From the NCBI GenBank assembly GCA_023410715.1, contig JAEYPN010000031.1, forward strand, positions 1-64,000: DNA of 64,000 bases, read 5' to 3'. Under the pieces are notes generated by a model that saw only the letters and a list, made by a program, of their open reading frames with translations, was not told the DNA's origin and did not search any database. This DNA is from Bacillota bacterium (GTDB lineage Bacteria > Bacillota_I > Bacilli_A > Izemoplasmatales > UBA1188). Positions 44,487 to 51,619 of the stretch are shown one piece after another; positions within the stretch are counted from its first letter, which is position 1, and each line of letters begins with the position of its first letter. The position numbers and the translations under genes are program-made.

Positions 44487-44999
44487 TTATATTGATTTAA
44501 CAAATTCTTCTTTTTCTTCTCTTGATGTAAAAATAACAACCTTTTTTTCTGGATATTTTTTAAGTAGTTCTAAAACAGCTGGCCTCTTATTTTTTTTGAA
44601 TTCTTTAATAAAAGTAATAAATTCTTCATCATATTTTTCTTCTAAATATTCAGGAAGATCTGGCCTTTTTTTCCCTCTTCTTTCTTTTTCAGAATCTAGA
44701 CAAACCTGGGTAGGTAAATCAAGATAAAAAATTAAATCTGCTTCTTTAACTCTATCTTCAAGAGAGTAACTATAATTACCATCAATAATCCATTTATCAT
44801 TCTTCATAATCTCTTTAATTACTAAAACGAATTCTTCCCTAGGTGTTTCAACCCAGTTTTCCTTCCAATATAATAAATCTAAGTGATAAAGAGGAATATT
44901 TAGTTTTTGATTTAGTTCTCGTGCAAAGTATGATTTTCCACTTCCAGCACACCCTATAATAATTATTTTATGATAATTGTAAATAAAATTATTTTTCAC
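44487..44999 (-). CDS. FlaR-like (topology modulation) P-loop protein
   Basis: A 170-residue adenylate-kinase-like P-loop protein: Walker A GCAGSGKSYFAREL (near 17-30), HLDLLYWKENW and DGNYS motifs characteristic of the DNA topology modulation protein FlaR family, which are nucleotide-binding and of uncertain function. The start codon is GTG, 8 bases after a strong AAGGAGG. A kinase acting on a nucleotide or metabolite is possible. Neighbours give no clue. Confidence 0.8.
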   Translation of the reverse strand: MKNNFIYNYHKIIIIGCAGSGKSYFARELNQKLNIPLYHLDLLYWKENWVETPREEFVLVIKEIMKNDKWIIDGNYSYSLEDRVKEADLIFYLDLPTQVCLDSEKERRGKKRPDLPEYLEEKYDEEFITFIKEFKKNKRPAVLELLKKYPEKKVVIFTSREEKEEFVKSI

Positions 45000-45077
45000 T
45001 ATTTTATCCTCCTTTGTACTTAATTCATGTCTTTTATATTTTAATAAAGTCTTAAATGCTTAATTAATTTTTCTTTT

Positions 45078-45602
45078 TTATAATTCAATCCAATATCTTT
45101 GGACAATGCATCCATCTTCATCTGTTATTTCATTTTCTAAAACTCCGCCATTATTAATGATTGATTTATAAGAACCAATATTATTTTTATCACAACACAT
45201 TAAAACTTTCTTTATACCTAACTTTTTACATTCTTCTAAAGCTAAAGCAATCATCTTTGTCGCATAGCCTTTTCTTCTTTCTGACGGTCTTATTCCATCA
45301 CCAATATGTCCACCAGTATAGAGTAATCGTTCATTTAAATAATGTCTAATATTAACAGCTCCTACAAAAATGTTTCGATCTAAATCAAGACAGAAAAAAA
45401 CACTGTCTGGTACTTTACCATCTTTAGATTCTTTTAATTCAAGTTTTTCTAGATAATAATCAAAATCATGATAATCATTTTTAAATACTGCCCAAGGCGT
45501 ATAATTTTCATCACTACCTTCACAACCCTTTACCCATTCATCAAGCATATCAAAAAGCTGCTTCTTGTATTCATGCGTTAATTTTACAAGTTTAATATTC
45601 AT
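45078..45602 (-). CDS. GNAT-family N-acetyltransferase
   Basis: A 174-residue acetyltransferase of the RimJ/RimL-like GNAT type. The acetyl-CoA loop is RRKGYATKMIALAL (Q/RxxGxA type, near 108-121), followed by VLMCCDKNNIGSYKSIINNGG, the usual end of the fold. I start at ATG 45602, 8 bases after GGAGG; the in-frame TTG at 45617 overlaps that site. The acceptor is unknown. It borders the decayed island. Confidence 0.85.
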   Translation of the reverse strand: MNIKLVKLTHEYKKQLFDMLDEWVKGCEGSDENYTPWAVFKNDYHDFDYYLEKLELKESKDGKVPDSVFFCLDLDRNIFVGAVNIRHYLNERLLYTGGHIGDGIRPSERRKGYATKMIALALEECKKLGIKKVLMCCDKNNIGSYKSIINNGGVLENEITDEDGCIVQRYWIEL

Positions 45603-45640
45603 TGCTTCATCCTCCAAGTCATTTTATTACTTTTTATTTA

Positions 45641-45763
45641 TTAAACTGAATCTATTACTAAGACATTTTCGCAACCAAATCCATTTTTTTTTGTAATCTT
45701 TCCATCACTAAAATAAGCAGCCACACCTCTAGCTATAACATAGTCAAAAGACGTTAACCACAA
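45641..45763 (-). pseudogene. C-terminal gene fragment, family unknown
   Basis: An about 40-codon minus-strand stretch reads SFDYVIARGVAAYFSDGK, then NGFGCENVLVID, and ends in TAA. The biased, protein-like composition shows former coding, but there is no start and a stop lies just upstream. I do not recognise the family. Together with the next remnant it marks decay next to the acetyltransferase gene. Confidence 0.5.
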
Positions 45764-45768
45764 TTAAT

Positions 45769-46170
45769 TTATATTAAATATTTTATCATTTTATCATAAA
45801 ATTTGAAAACAAGTTTGTGAATTTTATGATAAAATAACAAACAATAAAAATTACAATCAATAATATTATTAAACTCTTTTTCTAATAATTCTAAAACTGC
45901 AATTATTGATTTAGTCTTTTCACCAAAGGATATTAAATTCATTTTCTTAAGGTGAATATCTCCAACAGTTTTATATTTAATTCCTAATTTATTAAAAAGA
46001 ACATAACCAACAGCAATTCCTCTTTCACTATTACCATAATATTTAATAAGTTTATTATCATTATATTCAGATCCATCGTTTATAAAATAAAGTCATTTAG
46101 CAATAGATAAAAGTAATTATTTATCTTCTAATCTATTTAATACCTTGATAAGTTTTTTGTCTAGTATCAT
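45769..46170 (-). pseudogene. Decayed gene with two in-frame stops, family unknown
   Basis: From ATG at 46170 a single 134-codon frame reads MILDKKLIKVLNRLEDK, TAA, LLLSIAK, TGA, LYFINDGSEYND ... YYGNSERGIAVGYVLF ... TVGDIHLKKMNLISFGEK and on to a stop at 45769. The reading frame is otherwise intact, so inactivation appears recent. No known domain is recognised. A 16-bp inverted repeat interrupts its 3' part (45788-45835), and the tail sequence beyond about 45850 is no longer protein-like. Confidence 0.6.
45788..45835. repeat. Perfect 16-bp inverted repeat
   Basis: ATTTTATCATAAAATT (45788-45803) and its exact complement (45820-45835) enclose 16 bases. There is no T-run on either side, so it is not a standard terminator. 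Confidence 0.7.
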
Positions 46171-46224
46171 TTAAAAATACTTTTTTGCGTTCATAAGTGA
46201 TTTTAAAATAACTTTTTTATATAT

Positions 46225-46890
46225 TAATTCAACATTGTCGACATTCTTTTAAGTGATACTCGAGACTTGAACCACATTAAATTACTTCAAAAATATCCTC
46301 ATTCAGACTTTGTTACTTCTTATAGAAAAACAACGCTTATTAAAGGCTTTAGAGAAATAACTGGTCATAAAGATGTTTATGCCACTAATGTAATAACTAG
46401 ACTTTTAAATCTTATAGAAACAATTGTTCCTGGCTGTACTAAAGATGACTTTAAGGTTGAAATGCTTAAAGATTATGCTTATCAGGCTTTATTCTATAAA
46501 ACCATACTAAATAAAACTTTAGATGAAATGAATAAAATAATTAATGCAGATGAAGATAAAAGGCGTTCTCTTGATTGTATAGACTCCATTCCTGGTATTG
46601 ACACAAATGCAGCTTCTAGATTACTTACAGAACTTTATAATCTTGAAAGATTTCATTTATATAAGTCTTTAATTGCTTTTGCTGGTACCGATCCTAATAT
46701 TGACCAATCTGGTAAAAAGGATGGAAAACATCGTTCTATTACTAAATGCAGAAAGAAAAGACTTAGAACAATTTTATTTATGATGGTACGATCTATGGTT
46801 CGTAATCGTATTTCTTAAAATCCTATTAAAGATTTTTATAAAAAGAAAACACAACTTGGGTTGAAAAACGCGCAACCTCCGTTTGCATTT
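46225..46890 (+). pseudogene. Truncated IS110-family transposase
   Basis: The frame 46267-46818 (183 codons) is the C-terminal half of an IS110/IS1111-type transposase: LDCIDSIPGIDTNAASRLLTEL, then LIAFAGTDPNIDQSGK and the closing basic MVRSMVRN. The N-terminal DEDD (RuvC-like) catalytic domain is missing. In-frame sequence extends back to about 46228 without a start, and forward past a TAA at 46816-46818 into NPIKDFYKKK, which is the normal family ending, so the stop is premature. Cannot be active. Confidence 0.85.
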
Positions 46891-46991
46891 TTACATTTCA
46901 CTAAAAAGTGCTTAAACTTTAAGTTTTTTCTTCGAACATTTCTAATATTACAGAATTTTTTTGCCCAAAAATCATTATAAACAGCTACTTG

Positions 46992-47028
46992 TCAAGAAAA
47001 AGCCGATGTATCTTTCGACACACCGGCT
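46992..47028 (-). terminator. Terminator after the protease/lipoprotein operon
   Basis: Minus strand AGCCGGTGTGTC/GATACATCGGCT stem (47001-47028) with a GAAA-type loop region and a T-rich tail. Confidence 0.85.
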
Positions 47029-47050
47029 AAATTTAACAATTTAAAAAATG

Positions 47051-47794
47051 TTATTTTTCTTCGTAAGTCCAACCAATTGTGATAATACCGGGATCACCCT
47101 CATGTGCAATAGGATTGCTGACCAAACCAAAAACAATCTCTGTATCCGTAACAGAATAGTACACGGTATCACTCATTACAACGGATTTCGTTCCATCGGG
47201 AAGTTGGATTTGGAGTTCTATATTCACATACCCATAAGAAACACCAATCATCGAAGCTATATCCAAATTAACGCTGTGATATTTTGAATAATTTACGATA
47301 CTTCCTTTAAAAATTTCATTTTCGTCATATAAATCTGTAGTTGTGACTTTATATAGGGTATCTACATAATTCACATTCTCTATCACAGTTACACGCTTCT
47401 CACCATTGTAATTTACGACAATAGAAAATAAACAATTCTGCAACTCTGACATATCAAGCACAAAATCAGAAAAAGCTACCGAATCTCTAAACATCGGGTG
47501 TCCTAAATAAACATTTGCAGACACAAATTCATTTGAAATTAAACAACGCTTAACGATTTCCGTTGAAACGTAGTGAGGGAGAGAAGGAGCTGCCAACCCT
47601 CCTCCATTAAGCACAGTACGTACCATTTCATCATTAACCACATCGGTTGTGTTGTTACCGCCGTTTTTGGTTGTACCGTTGCCGCCGTTTTTGGTTGTAC
47701 CGTTACCGCTATTATTCAAAGAAGGATTGACAATGTTACAACCACTTATGAATAATAGAGAAACAATCATAAGGCATAATAGTATTTTTTTCAT
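47051..47794 (-). CDS. Surface lipoprotein with NGTTKNGG repeats, function unknown
   Basis: A 247-residue lipoprotein: signal peptide ending in lipobox ISGC (Cys19), then a low-complexity linker with tandem GNGTTKNGG units (about 30-50), then a soluble, mainly beta-strand domain of about 190 residues (SVNLDIASM, YGYVNIELQIQLPDG). I recognise no family. AGGAG site, 11 bases after the metalloprotease stop, so it is in the same operon. Base composition is higher in G+C than the chromosome around it. It may tether or assist the secreted protease at the cell surface; that is inference from position only. Confidence 0.72.
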   Translation of the reverse strand: MKKILLCLMIVSLLFISGCNIVNPSLNNSGNGTTKNGGNGTTKNGGNNTTDVVNDEMVRTVLNGGGLAAPSLPHYVSTEIVKRCLISNEFVSANVYLGHPMFRDSVAFSDFVLDMSELQNCLFSIVVNYNGEKRVTVIENVNYVDTLYKVTTTDLYDENEIFKGSIVNYSKYHSVNLDIASMIGVSYGYVNIELQIQLPDGTKSVVMSDTVYYSVTDTEIVFGLVSNPIAHEGDPGIITIGWTYEEK

Positions 47795-47805
47795 AATTTT
47801 ATCTC

Positions 47806-50262
47806 CTAATCTTCATAATAAAGCACAACGTTTCCTATGGAGATCCTACCTTTGTTATGTGTTCCGATTTTACTTGTAGAAACATAAATTCTAAAGTTCG
47901 TAGCTCCTTTAGGAAATATTGCAGTATAAGTTTTCTGCTGCGTTCTATCTGTCGGCAGTGTACCATCAAGCAAATCTACAACCGTAATCCATTCTCCATC
48001 TGCGTTCTTATACTGAATCACTGCTGTACTATCTGTAGCGCTTAAATATTCCGAATCACTCCAGAATGATAAGTTTGCATCGAATCTATATACGGGAGTG
48101 TCAAACTGATACTCTAAATATGCTTCACCAACATTTTGTTTTCTTGCAGAAAGATTAACATATTGATTTTCTATATATCCACATCTTACTCTTGAAGTAA
48201 TCAACGTATGAGAACCAAGCGTATGTGTTGCGGTCGTCACACCGGTATTTGTACCATAGGATTCAGGAAATCCGTATGCACTTGGTCTAATCAAAGTTGT
48301 TTGTAACGATTCAACCGGATTAGCAAATGTGTATGTTTCAGAATAATAAGGTCCTGTACTGATATGTTCTATTGCACTTGCGCTTACAGTAACATAGTAA
48401 TAAGCATCGTTTCCATTTACAATGCTTTCCCAAAGTCTCATCGGCATAGTAAACTGTGCTGACGATGTTGTTCCTATCAATACTTCGCCCAAAGAATTTG
48501 TTTTTACATATACTTTGTATTCGTCCCACGGGAAATGAACACTTCCGTTGTTATCTGACCAAGCAAATGTAGGCGGAATGTCAATAGAATCAGGTGAAAT
48601 CAAATGTATATCAAACGGAGTAATCCTGAAATCAGATAAAAATCTCGCTAAAGAATTTTTATTTGATACATAATTGTATAACACATCGTAAAATGCGTCA
48701 AAAGTTTTGGTTGAGTTATTATAAACCAAAGACCAAAGGGTTTTATCGGAATAACTAAACACATCGTTTCCGCTTTTACGAGAATCGTCTAATTGATAAA
48801 GTATTTGAGCAACTGCAATCTCATCTGTTTCACCGTGAGCACTGCCACTATAATATCCTTTTATCAACAAACTGTGTCTAACTCTATTTGCCGCGGTATA
48901 ATAATCATCATTAACATACGGAATGCCCGCCAACTCGGTTGCCGAATATTGTTGATACATTTGTCCAAAGTATGTAGCCCATCCCTCAGCCCAAGACAAT
49001 CTCATTCCTCTATCTTTAGCTGTGTAAGGCGTATATCCATTATGGTCGATCTGTGAATCAGCGTTATTAGTATTAACATAGTGTGTACCGCCCGGATTTT
49101 GTGCTATCGCGGGATAACATTTTTGAACGTGATGCGCATACTCGTGTCCAACAACATCCCAATCAGCGTATCCATTCGGATAAGGATCAGTATTTGTTCT
49201 CGCTGCTATATAAATGTTATTGTTCCTATCGTAATAGCAACCTTCATCACCATAATGTAATGTACAAGTAGTTATATTAGAATTTCCACTTAAATATTCC
49301 GCATACATTTCAGCGTATTTCAACGCCTGTGACAACTGAAATGCCTTACCAACATCCGATTCCATCGTGAAATCAACATTATAGTATATTATTGCACCTG
49401 CAGGAACTGAGTTTGCAATCTGTGAAGTGTAATAATATTGTTCGCCATTGTTATCAACTACATTGGTGTTGTCTGTAGCGGCATACACTTTAATATAGTA
49501 TCCGTATAGTTCTTCCGTCGCACTTGCAAAGTCGTAATTAACATAACCATTCGCGTTTGTGTAGATCGTGTCGACGACGGTATCATAATAAGGATAGTCA
49601 ATCACACCACCAAAATATACTCTCTTTATGATTTCTATTTTGATATAATCAAGAGTATGTTCTGTGTCTGAGTCATCTACCCAACCCAATGTTATATCCG
49701 TTGTTGTGTCCGACAAACCATTACTTGCAAGTGTTACGTAAGAATATTGCTCCGAAACATCACCAACCATCAATGAATAGCTTTCGGCATTATACTCATC
49801 TTGTGAAATCAAACCGTTTTGCAACTGATAATACAGAGCCTCGCGTTCCGCTTGTGCCCCAGAAACCGTACTCGAAAAATACATACCATCGTACTCATTG
49901 AAGTAAATAACATCAGAAAATATTTCGCCGTTATAATTGCTATAAATTTCAACTTTGGAATTTTCTTCATTAACGACAAAATCAAAATTGACTAACTCAC
50001 CTAATTCAACATCTTCAACATATCCGCCATCAGCGTTTATGCTACCAAATTCAACTTCTGAACTGTTTATAGAATAAGACAAGTTAATGGTATTGCTCGT
50101 ATAATAGTCTGCTATCTCTATGTATTCCGTTAAAGCATCATCAAAAGTATAATTAAAATGAGATTCATTTTCAACAGATACATTTGCGTTGTTAGCGCTT
50201 ACAACAATAACATTAGTAAAGCAAAGACATAAAAGCATAAGAATAGAAAGTAATTTCTTCAA
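47806..50262 (-). CDS. Secreted HExxH zinc metalloprotease, large
   Basis: An 818-residue exported protein: signal peptide (about 1-23, cut near SANNA), an N-terminal region (about 24-300), then a zincin site HEYAH at 373-377 and, 49 residues later, WAEGW with Glu426 as likely third zinc ligand, a gluzincin arrangement. Later come a fibronectin/Ig-like segment (about 585-665) and a C-terminal beta-rich region that may bind surfaces or carbohydrate. The start is TTG at 50262, 7 bases after AAGGAGG. G+C is clearly higher than in the neighbours, suggesting acquisition. Promoter, poly-G tract and a leader mini-ORF precede it. The exact protease family is not assigned. Confidence 0.8.
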   Translation of the reverse strand: MKKLLSILMLLCLCFTNVIVVSANNANVSVENESHFNYTFDDALTEYIEIADYYTSNTINLSYSINSSEVEFGSINADGGYVEDVELGELVNFDFVVNEENSKVEIYSNYNGEIFSDVIYFNEYDGMYFSSTVSGAQAEREALYYQLQNGLISQDEYNAESYSLMVGDVSEQYSYVTLASNGLSDTTTDITLGWVDDSDTEHTLDYIKIEIIKRVYFGGVIDYPYYDTVVDTIYTNANGYVNYDFASATEELYGYYIKVYAATDNTNVVDNNGEQYYYTSQIANSVPAGAIIYYNVDFTMESDVGKAFQLSQALKYAEMYAEYLSGNSNITTCTLHYGDEGCYYDRNNNIYIAARTNTDPYPNGYADWDVVGHEYAHHVQKCYPAIAQNPGGTHYVNTNNADSQIDHNGYTPYTAKDRGMRLSWAEGWATYFGQMYQQYSATELAGIPYVNDDYYTAANRVRHSLLIKGYYSGSAHGETDEIAVAQILYQLDDSRKSGNDVFSYSDKTLWSLVYNNSTKTFDAFYDVLYNYVSNKNSLARFLSDFRITPFDIHLISPDSIDIPPTFAWSDNNGSVHFPWDEYKVYVKTNSLGEVLIGTTSSAQFTMPMRLWESIVNGNDAYYYVTVSASAIEHISTGPYYSETYTFANPVESLQTTLIRPSAYGFPESYGTNTGVTTATHTLGSHTLITSRVRCGYIENQYVNLSARKQNVGEAYLEYQFDTPVYRFDANLSFWSDSEYLSATDSTAVIQYKNADGEWITVVDLLDGTLPTDRTQQKTYTAIFPKGATNFRIYVSTSKIGTHNKGRISIGNVVLYYED

Positions 50263-50333
50263 TTTTAATCCTCCTTATAGAATTCAATAGTGGGTTTGTA
50301 TAATCTTGAACATATAAAATTTTGGATATCCAG

Positions 50334-50366
50334 TTACAATTCAATATGCTTTGTATAAAAGCCCAT
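50334..50366 (-). CDS. Leader mini-ORF (10 residues) in front of the metalloprotease
   Basis: ATG GGC ... encoding MGFYTKHIEL and a TAA, 8 bases after AAAGGAGG, one of the strongest ribosome sites in the window. It lies inside the predicted 180-base 5' UTR of the metalloprotease transcript. It may be a regulatory leader peptide or a cryptic site; no classic attenuator stem was seen after it. Confidence 0.4.
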   Translation of the reverse strand: MGFYTKHIEL

Positions 50367-50449
50367 TGGAAAAACCTCCTTTCACTTTTAGAGTACAGTA
50401 ATATTTACACTAATAAATTTAGTTGTTATTTTGATATTTCCTCAACATT

Positions 50450-50478
50450 AGTATATGACAGAATATGTAAAAAATCAA
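50450..50478 (-). promoter_or_regulatory. Promoter of the metalloprotease operon
   Basis: Minus strand TTGATT - 17 bases - TATACT, start near 50443. The -35 is 7 bases downstream of a run of nine G. Confidence 0.7.
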
Positions 50479-50485
50479 TATATCT

Positions 50486-50494
50486 CCCCCCCCC
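50486..50494 (-). repeat. G9 homopolymer tract upstream of the -35
   Basis: Nine consecutive G on the minus strand (C on the plus strand) in a region otherwise poor in G+C. Such tracts are prone to slippage during replication. Confidence 0.8.
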
Positions 50495-50735
50495 ATTTTC
50501 ATATTTTATAAATAAATTATAAAACGTCGCGACTTTTAATATTTGCACCGTTGTTATTTAATTTTGTTTTGAATAGTAAAAACTATATACTTTTTTGGGG
50601 GATTTTCGCTCTCTCTATGAATAATCTCGGCATTTTCAAAGTGTGTAATAATTATTTTGGGGATGTAAATTTGGAAGTGTTGCTCTTTCAAGCTTAACAA
50701 TGTTATATCACATTTTTAGCAATTAATAAAGTAAT
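50495..50735. other. Gap without an identifiable gene
   Basis: Mixed-composition sequence between the G-tract and the ImmA-like remnant, locally richer in G+C. No start plus ribosome site combination and no recognisable RNA on either strand; probably decayed island DNA. Confidence 0.4.
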
Positions 50736-51325
50736 TTAACAAAAACTGGGCTTACGTTTGCTTATTATTTCAAATTCCAACACAAACTCGAGATTTAAAA
50801 CAAATGCCAACACAAGCTCTAAATTCGCCAAACGTTTTGATTATTTGTTTAACCCTAACTACTTAGCTATTTCATCTGCTCTTATAACTACTAATTTTTT
50901 AACAGGAGCAGGTACAATAACATCTGCATCACATAATTTCTTCATCATTAAATAAGAAAATGAGATAGCATCCATAAACAACTAACTTTTGGTTTATTAA
51001 AATATTTTTTAAACATTAGCTTATGACCAAAGTCATTACAGCAATATTGGTAAATGTGATTTATCTCATGAAAGTTATTAATAAAGAGTTTATAATCTGG
51101 GCACACCTTTAATCTATTAATGTTATATTTAATTCGATAGTTCCTAGAAACCATAGCAGTAACTTCTGGATTTGAAAATACTGAAGATGGATGGAACTCC
51201 ACTAACACTGCATCATCCAAGTGGTACATTTTAGAAACTAAATTTACAACAAAAAAAGCAATCTTTTTATTTTCTTCAAAATTATTCATTATTTCAACTT
51301 CTAATTTGTTCTTTATAGATACCAT
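50736..51325 (-). pseudogene. Decayed ImmA/IrrE-type metallopeptidase gene
   Basis: The 5' part (51325 down to 50948) encodes 125 residues including FHEINHIYQY, the HExxH zinc motif of the ImmA/IrrE (DUF955) family. The reading then continues in a shifted frame as MDAISFSYLMMKKL, DADVIVPAPVK and RADEIAK, matching the usual small-residue helix and tail after the motif, with in-frame TAG and TAA before the end near 50736. So one frameshift and two stops inactivate it. The family is typical of phage and integrative-element repressor control. Confidence 0.65.
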
Positions 51326-51421
51326 AAAAAAGATAAAATTAGTAATCGTTAAATTGTTATGTAATCGTTAAAAGGTTAATACTTCGCACGTATTCGCTTA
51401 TATAAAATAGGTTGAAAAACA

Positions 51422-51445
51422 AAGAAAAAAGCCCACAAAGGGGCT
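51422..51445 (-). terminator. Second hairpin terminator downstream of tRNA-Glu
   Basis: Minus strand AGCCC/GGGCT stem (51430-51445) followed by six T. A perfect GTGGCTTAAGCCAC palindrome (51463-51476) lies between it and the tRNA terminator. Confidence 0.7.
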
Positions 51446-51487
51446 AATAACGGCTATATGGTGTGGCTTAAGCCACTATAAAAGCAA

Positions 51488-51519
51488 TAAAAAAAGGTCT
51501 GATAAATTGTATCAAACCT
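51488..51519 (-). terminator. tRNA-Glu terminator
   Basis: Minus strand AGGTTTGATA/TATCAGACCT stem (one G:U) followed by seven T, 12 bases after the tRNA 3' CCA. Confidence 0.85.
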
Positions 51520-51531
51520 ATTTGTCTTAAA

Positions 51532-51607
51532 TGGTAGCCTGTACGGGGTTCGAACCCGTGAATGCTGCCTTGAGAGGGCAGTGAGTTAACCGTTTCTCCA
51601 ACAGGCC
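51532..51607 (-). tRNA. tRNA-Glu (anticodon CUC), CCA encoded
   Basis: The minus strand folds into a full cloverleaf: acceptor GGCCTGT/ACAGGCT (first pair G:U), D arm GAG/CTC, anticodon stem CTGCC/GGCAG with loop CTCTCAA giving CUC, T arm ACGGG-TTCGAAC-CCCGT, discriminator A and an encoded CCA. The length is 76 bases. Close to Bacillus tRNA-Glu in arms and variable loop. It lies just downstream of gltX, which charges it. Confidence 0.93.
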
Positions 51608-51619
51608 ATAAGAAGCTAT

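Noticed and set aside
47650..47710. Short tandem repeats that could suggest a CRISPR-like array
   Set aside because: Two to three copies of a 27-base in-frame coding repeat with no spacers and no cas genes anywhere in the window.
47573..47879. Plus-strand frames with PPFLVVPLPP-type repeats
   Set aside because: They are the antisense reading of the NGTTKNGG repeat codons of the lipoprotein.
50758..50955. 65-codon plus-strand frame
   Set aside because: Antisense to the ImmA/IrrE-like pseudogene, which explains the sequence better.
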